From contig NZ_AP022600.1 of assembly GCF_010725885.1 (NCBI RefSeq), positions 1,240,001 through 1,304,000 of the forward strand: a DNA stretch of 64,000 nt. Reading direction: 5' to 3'. The notes under the pieces are model-generated. The model had not been told where the DNA came from. It ran no database searches and saw only the letters and a program-made list of their open reading frames with translations. The position numbers and the translations under genes were made by a program. This document shows positions 32,074-40,190 of the stretch, one piece after another; within the stretch, counting starts at the first letter, position 1, and the number at the start of each line of letters is the position of its first letter. The DNA is from Mycolicibacterium tokaiense (lineage in GTDB: Bacteria > Actinomycetota > Actinomycetes > Mycobacteriales > Mycobacteriaceae).

Positions 32074-33266
32074 CGCAGCACCCCGGCCCGGCGCAGGTCC
32101 TCGAGTTCGGCTGGCGTCAGCCCCAGTCGGGTCAGCACCGCCGCGGTGTCGTCGCCCAGTGCCGGTGCCGGCGACGCCGACGACCGCGCACCGTTGACCG
32201 TCACCGGCAACCCCGGCGCCAGGTACCGGCCGATCCGGGGTTGATCCAGCGGACTGAACAGGGGGTTGGCCGTCACCCGTTCATCGGCGGCCGCCTCGGC
32301 GAATGTCCGGTAGCGCTCCCAGAGGATCGATGTCGACGCCAGGCTCGCGGCCACCTCGTCGGCCGTGTGGTCGCCGAACCACACGGCGAACAAGCCGGTG
32401 AGCGCGGCACGGTGTCGGTAGCGGCTGCCCTCATCGTCGAAGTCCACTCCGAGTGCGTCTGCCAGCGCGGCAACGGCCCCGGTGGTTCCGGTCAGTGCGG
32501 CCAGGTCTCGGAAGTGCCGCGGGGTCAATGCCACCAGCATGAACGACACCCCGTCGGCGGAGGTGAAGTCCTGCCCGAACTGGCCGTAGATGGCGTTGCC
32601 GAGGCGCGGTCGTTGGCTGCCGTTGATCATGGGCTCGGTCAAGAAGCTGAGGTTGCCCGCGGTGGCCAGTGCGACGTCTTCCAGCGGCAACCGCAGATGT
32701 CCGCCCGTCCCGGTGGCGTCACGGTGGCGCAGAGCCGTCGTGATGCCCAGCGCTGCATAGAGACCGCAGGCAACGTCCCAGGCCGGCAGCACGTGGTTGA
32801 CCGGCCCGTCCTCGGTCTGCGGTCCGGTCACCATCGGGAAGCCGACGCCGGCGTTGACGGTGTAGTCCACACCTGTGGAGCCATCGTGGCGGCCCGACAC
32901 CTCGAGCTGGATCACATCGGGGCGATGCTGACGCAGGGTGTCATACGAATGCCATTGCCGGCCAACCACGTTGGTGATGAATACTCCGGCATCACAGATG
33001 AGGCGGCGGATCAGATCCTGGCCGGCGGTGGAGCGGAAGTCGACAGCCACCGACTGTTTGCCCTTGTTCAGCCCCGCCCAGTAGATGCTGTCGCCACCCT
33101 CGGCCAGCGGCCAGCGCCGGTAGTCCGCGGCCCCGCCCACCGGGTCCACCCGGATCACCTCGCAACCCAGTTGCGCCAGCGTCATCCCGGCCAGCGGGAC
33201 CGCCACGAAGCTGGAGATCTCGATGACCCGCACGCCGGACAGGGGTGTGGTCGCATCGGCGGTCAT
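32070..33266 (-). CDS. CaiB-family enzyme close to mesaconyl-CoA C1-C4 CoA transferase (2-methylfumaryl-CoA isomerase)
   Basis: 398 residues. Beyond general class III features it matches the Chloroflexus Mct pattern as I remember it: VRVIEISSFVAVPLAGMTLA, IRVDPVGGAADYRRWP, IYWAGLNKGKQSVAVD, VDYTVNAGVGFPMVTGP and VNHVLPAWDVACGLYAALG, with the catalytic Asp expected at Asp164 in PAWDVACG. Mct moves CoA within mesaconyl-CoA from C1 to C4. The window also encodes a mesaconyl-C4-CoA-hydratase-like protein and a CitE lyase 20 kb away, so a connected route is possible. The molecular function is inferred from pattern only. Confidence 0.82.
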   Translation of the reverse strand: MTADATTPLSGVRVIEISSFVAVPLAGMTLAQLGCEVIRVDPVGGAADYRRWPLAEGGDSIYWAGLNKGKQSVAVDFRSTAGQDLIRRLICDAGVFITNVVGRQWHSYDTLRQHRPDVIQLEVSGRHDGSTGVDYTVNAGVGFPMVTGPQTEDGPVNHVLPAWDVACGLYAALGITTALRHRDATGTGGHLRLPLEDVALATAGNLSFLTEPMINGSQRPRLGNAIYGQFGQDFTSADGVSFMLVALTPRHFRDLAALTGTTGAVAALADALGVDFDDEGSRYRHRAALTGLFAVWFGDHTADEVAASLASTSILWERYRTFAEAAADERVTANPLFSPLDQPRIGRYLAPGLPVTVNGARSSASPAPALGDDTAAVLTRLGLTPAELEDLRRAGVLR

Positions 33267-33319
33267 GCGAGGTAGTCAACCAGCGTCTGCGGGAGCGGTA
33301 AACGGGTACCCGCCCCGGC

Positions 33320-33490
33320 ATGACCAACCCGAAGAACGACTCTGAAGCCGATGTCGACAACGACGAGCACGTCGCAGCCTCCCGTGCAGGCGGATCTGAC
33401 GACGACGGCTCGTATGTGGGTCGGACGGCCAACGACGACGCCCTGGACACCGAGGAGTCCGGCGCGGAGGCCCGCGCTCAGAATGACTGA
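33320..33490 (+). CDS. Small acidic protein of unknown function
   Basis: 56 residues, hydrophilic and acidic: MTNPKNDSEADVDNDEHVAA, then SRAGGSDDDGSYVGRTANDD and a C-terminus rich in Glu and Ala. It has no hydrophobic core and is probably disordered. I do not recognise a family. Its stop is immediately followed by the ATG of the phosphoesterase gene, consistent with a two-gene operon. Codon usage is normal for the window, with GC-rich third positions, which supports it being real. Confidence 0.6.
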   Translation: MTNPKNDSEADVDNDEHVAASRAGGSDDDGSYVGRTANDDALDTEESGAEARAQND

Positions 33491-34000
33491 ATGCCTCCGC
33501 TGCAGCTGCTGCTGATCGCCGACACCCACCTGCCCAAACGTGCGAAGGATCTGCCCGCCGAGGTCTGGGCGGCGGTCGACGACGCCGACGTGGTGTTCCA
33601 TGCCGGCGACTGGGTGAACGTGGAGCTCCTCGACGAGCTCGAGGCTCGCTCTGCGCGGCTGGTCGGCTGCTGGGGCAACAATGACGGCCCGGAACTGCGG
33701 GCACGACTGCCGGAGCGCCACGACGTCACGCTCGACGGCCTGCGCTTCACCGTGGTGCATGAAACCGGCGGGGCGCCGGGGCGAGACGCGCGGATGGCGC
33801 GGGAGTATCCCGACACCGACGTGCTGATCTTCGGGCACAGTCACATCCCCTGGGACACCCGCGCACCTGGTGGTCTCCGGCTGCTCAACCCGGGCTCGCC
33901 CACCGACCGGCGCCGCCAGCCGTTCTGCACCTACATGACGGCCGCGGTCGCGGACGGTGTGCTCACCGACGTCATCGTGCACCGACTGCCACCACGATAG
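33491..34000 (+). CDS. YfcE-type metallophosphoesterase
   Basis: 169 residues. All metal-binding motifs of the calcineurin-like MJ0936/YfcE subfamily are in order: IADTHLP (about 9-15), FHAGDWV (about 36-42), CWGNNDGPE (about 58-66), VVHETGG near 86 and FGHSHIPW near 113. It hydrolyses phosphodiesters or phosphomonoesters with Mn or Ni; physiological substrate unknown. The start ATG follows the previous stop directly. Confidence 0.9.
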   Translation: MPPLQLLLIADTHLPKRAKDLPAEVWAAVDDADVVFHAGDWVNVELLDELEARSARLVGCWGNNDGPELRARLPERHDVTLDGLRFTVVHETGGAPGRDARMAREYPDTDVLIFGHSHIPWDTRAPGGLRLLNPGSPTDRRRQPFCTYMTAAVADGVLTDVIVHRLPPR

Positions 34001-34026
34001 CTCTGCGACAGAGGTATCTTGGTGGG

Positions 34027-34476
34027 ATGGATGCCAGGGCCGAGCTGACCGGGGTGCTGTTCAGCACCGTCGGCCGCTTCCGACGGCAGGTGCGCCGCTC
34101 GGCGGGCCGCTCGTTCGCCGCCGGCCTCACCGAGTCGCAGGCCGAACTACTGCGCCTGGTCGGCCGCCGTCCCGGCATCTCGGTCAGTGCGGCCGCCGCG
34201 GAGCTGGGCCTGGCCGCCAACACCGCGTCCACCCTGGTCTCGCGGCTGGTTGCCGACGAGTTGCTGGTGCGCACGCCCGATCGGGCCGACCGCCGGGTGG
34301 GCCGGCTCCACCTGACCGAGCCGGCCCAGCGCCTGGCCGACGTGTCGCGCGCGGCTCGCCGAGCCGCCATGGCCGAGGTGATCGACCAACTCGATGATCG
34401 TGAGATCGCCACCCTGACAGCCGGTATGGAGGTATTGACCAAGATGACCCACCTGCTTGCCAAGCGCGCGCCATGA
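34027..34476 (+). CDS. MarR-family transcriptional regulator
   Basis: 149 residues with the winged helix typical of MarR: LTESQAELLRLVGRRPGISV, AAAELGLAANTASTLVSRLV (about 58-77) and a wing LLVRTPDRADRRVGRLHLTE. The ATG lies 7 bases after a TATCTT -10-like box (34,015-34,020). Its stop overlaps the ABC ATPase start as ATGA, so it probably controls the exporter operon it leads. Confidence 0.92.
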   Translation: MDARAELTGVLFSTVGRFRRQVRRSAGRSFAAGLTESQAELLRLVGRRPGISVSAAAAELGLAANTASTLVSRLVADELLVRTPDRADRRVGRLHLTEPAQRLADVSRAARRAAMAEVIDQLDDREIATLTAGMEVLTKMTHLLAKRAP

Positions 34477-35276
34477 CCCCCGCCATCGACTGCCGACATC
34501 TGAGCCACCGCTACGGGTCGTTCACTGCGCTGGACGACCTGACACTGACCGTCGAGGCCGGCGAAACCCTGGGCCTGCTGGGGCCCAACGGTGCCGGCAA
34601 GACCACCGCGGTGCGGGTGCTGACCACCCTGACACCGGTTCAGCACGGCGAGGTGTTGATCTTCGGATTCGACGCCCGCCGGGACACCATGGACATCCGC
34701 TACAACATCGGCTATGTACCGCAACAACTTTCGATCGAGTCGGCACTCACCGGGCGGCAGAACGTGGAGTGGTTCGCCCGGCTCTACGATGTACCGCGGC
34801 GCCACCGCAAGGCCCGGGTGGACGACGCCCTTGCGGCGATGAACCTGCTCGACGTCGCCGACAACCTGGCCGGCACCTACTCCGGCGGCATGGTGCGCCG
34901 GCTCGAACTCTCCCAGGCGCTGGTGAACAGACCGTCGCTGCTCATCCTGGACGAGCCCACCGTAGGGCTGGATCCTATTGCGCGCGACGGAGTGTGGTCA
35001 CAGGTGCAGCGGATGCAGGACGAGTTCGGCATGACCGTCCTGCTGACCACGCACTACATGGAGGAGGCCGATGTGCTGTGCGACCGGGTCGCGCTGTTGC
35101 ACCATGGCACGCTGCAGACCGTCGGCACTCCCGGTGAACTGAAAGACACCGTGGGCCCGGGTGCGACACTGGAGGACGTGTTCCGGCATTACGCCGGATC
35201 CACGCTGGAAGACACCCCGCAGCAGGGTCTCAAAGAGATCCGGTCCAGTCGCAGGACGGCCCGCCGTGGCAACTGA
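34473..35276 (+). CDS. ABC transporter ATP-binding protein (DrrA-like exporter)
   Basis: 267 residues. Walker A GLLGPNGAGKTTAVRVLTTL (about 34-53), Q-loop region YVPQQLSIES, signature YSGGMVRRLELSQAL, Walker B LLILDEPTVGLDPIARD and H-loop TTHYMEEADVLCDR. The pattern is that of drug or antibiotic-resistance ABC-2 exporters. With the downstream permease it should export a hydrophobic compound under MarR control. The C-terminal 25 residues are basic (IRSSRRTARRGN). Confidence 0.95.
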   Translation: MTPAIDCRHLSHRYGSFTALDDLTLTVEAGETLGLLGPNGAGKTTAVRVLTTLTPVQHGEVLIFGFDARRDTMDIRYNIGYVPQQLSIESALTGRQNVEWFARLYDVPRRHRKARVDDALAAMNLLDVADNLAGTYSGGMVRRLELSQALVNRPSLLILDEPTVGLDPIARDGVWSQVQRMQDEFGMTVLLTTHYMEEADVLCDRVALLHHGTLQTVGTPGELKDTVGPGATLEDVFRHYAGSTLEDTPQQGLKEIRSSRRTARRGN

Positions 35277-36069
35277 TCTGGTCCGGGCGCCGCGCGGCTG
35301 GCGGCGCTTGCGTGGAATCACCATGCGGATGGGCACTTTCGCTCTGGTGGAGCTGCAGAAACTGCGACACGACCGCACCGAGCTGATCACCCGGATGGTG
35401 CAGCCGGCGTTGTGGCTGTTGATCTTCGGGCAGACCTTCAGCCACCTGGACGTCATCGACACCGGATCGGTGTCCTACCTGGCCTTCCTGGCACCCGGCA
35501 TCATCGCGCAGTCGGCGTTGTTCATCTCGATCTTCTACGGCATCCAGATCGTCTGGGATCGTGATGCGGGCGTGTTGGCCAAACTGATGGTGACCCCGGC
35601 CCCGGCATCGGCGCTGGTGGCCGGGAAGTCGTTCGCCGCGGGCGTGCGGTCGGTGGCGCAGGTGGTGGGGGTGCTGGTGATCGCGTATCTGCTGGGGGTG
35701 GCCCTGACCGCCAACCCCCTGCGCATCCTGGCCGCCATGGCTGTGGTGGTGTTGGGCGCGGTGTTCTTCTCGTGCCTGTCGATGTCGCTGGCGGGCCTGG
35801 TCCGCAACCGCGACCGGCTGATGGGCATCGGCCAGGCCATCACCATGCCGTTGTTCTTCGCGTCCAACGCGCTGTACCCGGTGGACATCATGCCGCAGTG
35901 GCTGCGGTGGCTCAGTGCGGTGAATCCGTTGAGCTACGAGGTCAATGCGCTGCGGGGGCTGTTGATCGGCACCCCGTCGAACATGGCTCTGGACCTGGGC
36001 GTGCTGGTGGCCGCCGCGGTGGCGGGCATCGCCGTGGCCTCGGCGCTGCTACGCCGGCTGGTGCGCTGA
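35266..36069 (+). CDS. ABC-2 type transporter permease
   Basis: 267 residues with six predicted membrane segments, beginning around LITRMVQPALWLLIFGQTF, and the ABC-2 motif PLFFASNALYPVDIMPQWLR near residue 205. The GTG at 35266 overlaps the ATPase stop by 11 bases; an ATG at 35,323 would remove an N-terminal basic stretch. It forms the membrane part of the DrrAB-like exporter. The 3' end overlaps the convergent PPOx gene by 21 bases. Confidence 0.92.
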   Translation: MATDLVRAPRGWRRLRGITMRMGTFALVELQKLRHDRTELITRMVQPALWLLIFGQTFSHLDVIDTGSVSYLAFLAPGIIAQSALFISIFYGIQIVWDRDAGVLAKLMVTPAPASALVAGKSFAAGVRSVAQVVGVLVIAYLLGVALTANPLRILAAMAVVVLGAVFFSCLSMSLAGLVRNRDRLMGIGQAITMPLFFASNALYPVDIMPQWLRWLSAVNPLSYEVNALRGLLIGTPSNMALDLGVLVAAAVAGIAVASALLRRLVR

Positions 36070-36888
36070 GAGGCCGTCGACCACCTGGCGCACCGTGAAC
36101 TCGACGCGACGCTGGGGTGACCACACCACCTGCGCGGTACCTGACATCTGCACCGTGGCGCCGGTGGGGTAATCGGTAAACAGCAGGGCCGCTTCGTCGT
36201 CCACCTGCAGATTGCCGAAGCTGTTGAACATGTTGTTGCCCGGGTAATCCGGCCACCACAGCCGGGTGGGTGAGGACACCTGCACGAAGGCCGGCGGGCC
36301 GCCGCGGTGCGAGGCGTCGCTGCCCCGGCTGGGATGGGTGGTGCCGAGGAAGAACGTATCCGAGGCCGCCACGAGTGCCTGCGCCTGAGGTGTCAGCGCC
36401 CCCGCGCGATGCGGGGCGCCGCCGCTGCGCCCCGCCGCCACCGCGGCCGCCAGGTCGTGGGGGTGGATGTGCTGCGGGCAGTTGCCGTAGGCCTGATCCA
36501 CCCGGACCACCAATCGATCCTCCCCGGCATCGGTGAGAGTCCCGTTGACGCGGATCCGGCGCCGGGTGGCGAAGTCGATGACGATGAGGCCCACGGGCTG
36601 ATCGGCGGGCAGGCCGTGCAGCGGGTCGCTGGTCCGCGGCGTGGTGGCGATCTGCAGCACATCACCTCGGGCGTCGAGGAATCCGGGCGGCGCCGCCAAC
36701 GGCGATGCCCAGAGCACCCCGTCGTGGTCGCGGCCGGTCAGGACCGCATAGCTACGCAGGCTCAGGAACTTCTGCGCGCCGCCGGACAGGTCGGCCGGGG
36801 CCAGCATCCCCTCGAGTCGCTGCGCCTGCAGCGACACTCCCGCCGCGCGTTGCGCGGCGAGTTCACCTTCGTGGAATCCCCACTTCAC
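36049..36888 (-). CDS. Pyridoxamine 5'-phosphate oxidase-like (PPOx/FMN-binding split barrel) protein
   Basis: 279 residues. The first domain (about 35-150: FLSLRSYAVLTGRDHDGVLW, VGLIVIDFATRRRIRVNGTL) and a second half (about 165-275: DTFFLGTTHPSRGSDASHRG, LWWPDYPGNNMFNSFGNLQV) match the large flavin-binding split-barrel proteins seen in actinobacteria and proteobacteria. They may bind FMN, FAD or F420 and reduce unknown compounds. A GTG start at 36888 is used. No partner is obvious. Confidence 0.8.
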   Translation of the reverse strand: MKWGFHEGELAAQRAAGVSLQAQRLEGMLAPADLSGGAQKFLSLRSYAVLTGRDHDGVLWASPLAAPPGFLDARGDVLQIATTPRTSDPLHGLPADQPVGLIVIDFATRRRIRVNGTLTDAGEDRLVVRVDQAYGNCPQHIHPHDLAAAVAAGRSGGAPHRAGALTPQAQALVAASDTFFLGTTHPSRGSDASHRGGPPAFVQVSSPTRLWWPDYPGNNMFNSFGNLQVDDEAALLFTDYPTGATVQMSGTAQVVWSPQRRVEFTVRQVVDGLSAHQPA

Positions 36889-36970
36889 GCGGTGTGCAAC
36901 AGCGTCGGCGCCTCGCCTCTTCCCGGTCGGGTCACAAACACCCGCAGCAAAGCATCCGACAGGTCAGAAT

Positions 36971-39310
36971 GTGGCGGTGAACGAGGCTTCCCCGGGAGCG
37001 GCCAACACGGCCTTGCCCAACTACGTGCCGCCGCCGCTGCCCCCGTCCATCGGGTACAGCCTCAAGCGCCTGTTCCTGGGCAAGCCGCTGGTCACCGATC
37101 AACTCAAGGACGAGAAGCTCTCCAATCGGGTTGCCCTCGGCGTGCTTTCGCCGGACGCCATCTCCTCGAGCGCATACGGCACCGAGGTGGTGCTGGTGGA
37201 GCTGCTGCCGTACGCGGCGCTGGCCTCGTTCGCGTTGCTGCTGCCCATCACCGCAGCGATCCTGTGCATCCTGGTTTTGGTGGCCGCCGCCTACTGCCAG
37301 GTGGTCATGACGTACACCAAAGCGGGCGGCTCGTATGTGGTGGCGCGCGACAACTTCGGCCCCCGGGTGGCCCAGGTGGCCGCCGCCGCGCTGATGATCG
37401 ATTACGTCGTCACCGTCGCGGTGCAGGCAGCGGCAGGCACCGTCGCCGTGGTTTCCGCGATCCGCATCCTGGGTCCGTACAGCCTGGAGATCACCGTCGG
37501 CATCGTGCTGGCGATGTGCTTTGTGAACCTGCGGGGGCTCAAGGAAGCCGGCCGGCCCTTCGCCGTGCCCACCTACTTCTTCATCGTGATGATGACGACG
37601 ATGATCGTCACCGGCGTGGTGCGGCATCTGATCTGGGGCCTGCCGAAATACGACCCCACGACCATCGTCGGCGCGGTGCCGGTGGAACACGGCGACGGCC
37701 TCATCCTGGGTGCGACGGTGTTGGTGCTGCTGCGTGCCTTCGCCAACGGCGGTGCCTCGTTGACCGGGGTGGAAGCCATCTCCAACACCGTCGGCGCCTT
37801 CCACGAACCGGCGGGCCGTAACGCCCGCAAGGTCATCGTGGTGATGGCGTCGGTCCTGTTCTTCCTGCTGGCCGGTGTGGCATTCCTCGCGTGTGCCACC
37901 TACGCCACCCCGTACACCGCCGGGTATCCGTCTGTGCTGTCGGAGATCGCCCGCGCTGTCTTCGGATCCAGCATGGTGGGCCACGTCCTCTACGCGCTGG
38001 TGCAGATCGCCACCGCACTGATCCTGTTCACCGGCGCCAACACCAGTTTCAACGGCTTCCCGGCGCTGGCTAACTTTGTCTCCGAAGACCGGTTCCTGCC
38101 ACGCCAATTGGCCAAACGTGGTCACCGGCTGGTGTTTTCGAACGGCATCATCCTGCTGACCGTGCTGTCGGTGGCGCTGTTGATCGGCACTGGCGGGTCG
38201 GTGAGCGCGCTGGTGCCGTTCTACGCCATCGGCGTGTTCACCGGCTTCGCCATGGCCGGCTTCGGGATGGCCAAGCACCATCACCGCGAACACGGCGACG
38301 GGTGGCGCCACAAGTTCGCCATCTGCCTGACCGCCGGCGTGGTGTCCACCATCGTGGTGCTGATTTTTGCCATCGCCAAGTTCACCGAGGGCGCCTGGCT
38401 GGTGGTGGTGATCTTCCCCATCCTGGTTTTCCTGCTGATGCGGCTCAACCGCGAATACCGCGCCGAGGCAGCCATTCTGGAGTCGATCCGGGGCGGCGGG
38501 CCGCTGGAGGACTACCAACGGCTGCGGGTGCTGGTGCTGGTGGCCTCGCTCGATCTGGCCTCGCTGGAGGCGCTGCGCTACGGGCGCGGGTTGGAGGCCG
38601 ACGAGTTCACCGCCGTGCACTTCAACATCGACGAGGCCCACACCGAGCTGCTGCTCACGAAGTGGGTGCATTACGGCCTGCAGACACCCCTGCGGATCAT
38701 CGAATGCCCTGACCGTCGGTTGATCAGAGCTGCACAGGAACTGGTGGTCGCCGAGGCCAACCAACAGCCCGGCACCATGGTGACCCTGCTGTTGCCCCGG
38801 CGCAGTTACGCGCCACTGATCGGGTTCTTCCTGCATGACCGCACCGCCGACCGAATCGCCCGCGCCGTGAGCCGGATGCCGTTCGCGGTGGCCACCATCG
38901 TGCCCTATGACGTCCGTTCCAAGATCCGCCAGACCTTCCCGGACCGCTTCGAGGAACGGATCACCCGGGAACTGGAGAAAGTGCAGTCGCGGGTGGAGGG
39001 CAAGCCCGAAGGCCAGCGGCCCGCCACCACACCGCAGGTGATCGCCCTGGGCAATCTGGTCAGCGGCCTGCAGGCCACCGTCGAAGGTGAGGTGCTGCGC
39101 GTCGAGGACAAGGTGCGCGACGGCGAGCCGCTGCGAATCGTGGTGCTCGGCGACGACAGCGGGGAGCTCAACGTGCTGTTCAACAACGGTCGCGGCGTCG
39201 ACCTCGCTGTGGGCCAACAGCTCCGGATGACAGGTAAGGCGCGCCAGACCGGCACCCGGGCGATGTTCCTGGAAGATCCGGCGGTGACGGTGTTGGGCGA
39301 ACCGGCATAG
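36971..39310 (+). CDS. APC-superfamily permease with soluble C-terminal domain (KimA-like)
   Basis: 779 residues. About twelve membrane segments span 70-500, opening with LGVLSPDAISSSAYGTEVVL, a pattern shared with KimA/YdaO-type potassium or amino-acid permeases. A soluble region of about 280 residues follows; its last part (about 695-775: TVEGEVLRVEDKVRDGEPLR, LRMTGKARQTGTRAMFLEDP) resembles an OB-fold nucleic-acid-binding domain. Transport substrate is unknown; potassium is a reasonable guess from the SSxAYG motif. The start may be the GTG at 36971 or at 36977. Confidence 0.85.
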   Translation: MAVNEASPGAANTALPNYVPPPLPPSIGYSLKRLFLGKPLVTDQLKDEKLSNRVALGVLSPDAISSSAYGTEVVLVELLPYAALASFALLLPITAAILCILVLVAAAYCQVVMTYTKAGGSYVVARDNFGPRVAQVAAAALMIDYVVTVAVQAAAGTVAVVSAIRILGPYSLEITVGIVLAMCFVNLRGLKEAGRPFAVPTYFFIVMMTTMIVTGVVRHLIWGLPKYDPTTIVGAVPVEHGDGLILGATVLVLLRAFANGGASLTGVEAISNTVGAFHEPAGRNARKVIVVMASVLFFLLAGVAFLACATYATPYTAGYPSVLSEIARAVFGSSMVGHVLYALVQIATALILFTGANTSFNGFPALANFVSEDRFLPRQLAKRGHRLVFSNGIILLTVLSVALLIGTGGSVSALVPFYAIGVFTGFAMAGFGMAKHHHREHGDGWRHKFAICLTAGVVSTIVVLIFAIAKFTEGAWLVVVIFPILVFLLMRLNREYRAEAAILESIRGGGPLEDYQRLRVLVLVASLDLASLEALRYGRGLEADEFTAVHFNIDEAHTELLLTKWVHYGLQTPLRIIECPDRRLIRAAQELVVAEANQQPGTMVTLLLPRRSYAPLIGFFLHDRTADRIARAVSRMPFAVATIVPYDVRSKIRQTFPDRFEERITRELEKVQSRVEGKPEGQRPATTPQVIALGNLVSGLQATVEGEVLRVEDKVRDGEPLRIVVLGDDSGELNVLFNNGRGVDLAVGQQLRMTGKARQTGTRAMFLEDPAVTVLGEPA

Positions 39311-39316
39311 GAAGAC

Positions 39317-39345
39317 TTGACAGATCGTTGGGTTTTCCCAACACT
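39317..39345 (+). promoter_or_regulatory. Promoter with embedded operator of the XRE gene
   Basis: TTGACA (39,317-39,322), a 17-base spacer and AACACT (39,340-39,345) precede the GTG at 39,353 by 7 bases, so the mRNA is probably leaderless. The spacer contains the perfect inverted repeat GTTGGG-TTTT-CCCAAC (39,327-39,342), ideally placed for autorepression. Confidence 0.7.
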
Positions 39346-39352
39346 CGGTTAG

Positions 39353-39625
39353 GTGAGTCCGGTGAAGCGGGGGATCACTCTCCCCATCCACAACCGAATC
39401 CGCGTGCTACGCGCCGAGCGTGGCATGAGCCGGGCCGAACTGGCGGACCGAATCGAGGTCAACCCGCAGACCGTCGGCGCGCTGGAGCGGGGCGATCACT
39501 ACCCCAGCCTCGATCTGGCCTTCCGGATCTGCGACGTGTTCGACCTACCCGTCGAAGCGGTGTTCTCCCGCACGGAGTTCACACCGCTGTCCGCCGAGGT
39601 GTACAGAAGGGGATCGCATGCCTGA
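39353..39625 (+). CDS. XRE-family helix-turn-helix regulator
   Basis: 90 residues, almost entirely one Cro/CI-type HTH (about 12-70): IRVLRAERGMSRAELADRIE and NPQTVGALERGDHYPSLDLA. The compact YozG-like form is commonly paired with a small membrane protein, as here. Its gene overlaps the next by 8 bases. Control is probably autogenous through the inverted repeat in its promoter. Target genes beyond the operon are not visible. Confidence 0.9.
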   Translation: MSPVKRGITLPIHNRIRVLRAERGMSRAELADRIEVNPQTVGALERGDHYPSLDLAFRICDVFDLPVEAVFSRTEFTPLSAEVYRRGSHA

Positions 39626-40151
39626 CACAGACCTGATCGAGCGCTACCAGAACTACCGCACCAGTCGATTCCTCAAACAGGAACGCGCCTGGGCGACCTG
39701 GCTGCCCGGCTGGCGCACCCGAAGCCGTCGCCGCCTGCTGGTCGGCCTGCTCGTCGCGACCCTGGTGTTCATGCTCGCCGTGAGCGTGGCGTGCGCCGCC
39801 GGCGTGCAGTGGGCGCCGCTGCTCTGGCTGCCCGCATGCCTGGTGTTCTTTCCACTGTGGACCGCACTGCAGATCGTGTCCGGCCGCCGCGGCGACGCAC
39901 CACGGGGAGTCCTGGACGAGTTCGAGATCGCGCAGCGCAACAGCGCCCGCTCCATCGGGCTGACCATCACCCAGAACTTGGTCCTGCTCGCGGCGTTCTA
40001 CCTGATCTTCGGCTCGGTGATCACCGGCGGCACCGACCAGAACATGGCGTATGCCGGCGGCCTGATGACGCTGACGGCCATGCTCGCCGGTGGCTGCTCA
40101 CCGGCGATGATCCTGGGCTGGACGCGACCCGATCCCGAACCGGACGAGTGA
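39618..40151 (+). CDS. Small membrane protein paired with the XRE regulator
   Basis: 177 residues. A basic cytoplasmic N-terminus of about 38 residues (ending GWRTRSRRR) precedes four hydrophobic segments (about 40-60, 65-85, 118-138 and 143-165). I do not recognise a named family. The 8-base overlap with the regulator, and the frequent genomic pairing of such proteins with compact XRE regulators, suggest a membrane sensor or stress-linked module. Confidence 0.7.
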   Translation: MPDTDLIERYQNYRTSRFLKQERAWATWLPGWRTRSRRRLLVGLLVATLVFMLAVSVACAAGVQWAPLLWLPACLVFFPLWTALQIVSGRRGDAPRGVLDEFEIAQRNSARSIGLTITQNLVLLAAFYLIFGSVITGGTDQNMAYAGGLMTLTAMLAGGCSPAMILGWTRPDPEPDE

Positions 40152-40190
40152 CGCTCCGCATCTGACCGCGCCACCTGTCACGATGAGCCG

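Noticed and set aside
36932..39391. 819-codon open frame on the minus strand opposite the APC permease
   Set aside because: It is an antisense shadow of a high-GC gene. Its translation is a His/Gln/Gly-rich sequence without domains, while the plus strand encodes a clear permease.
39353..40151. Toxin-antitoxin pair
   Set aside because: The regulator is a compact XRE protein and its partner has four membrane segments and no toxin motif, so a sensor-type module fits better.
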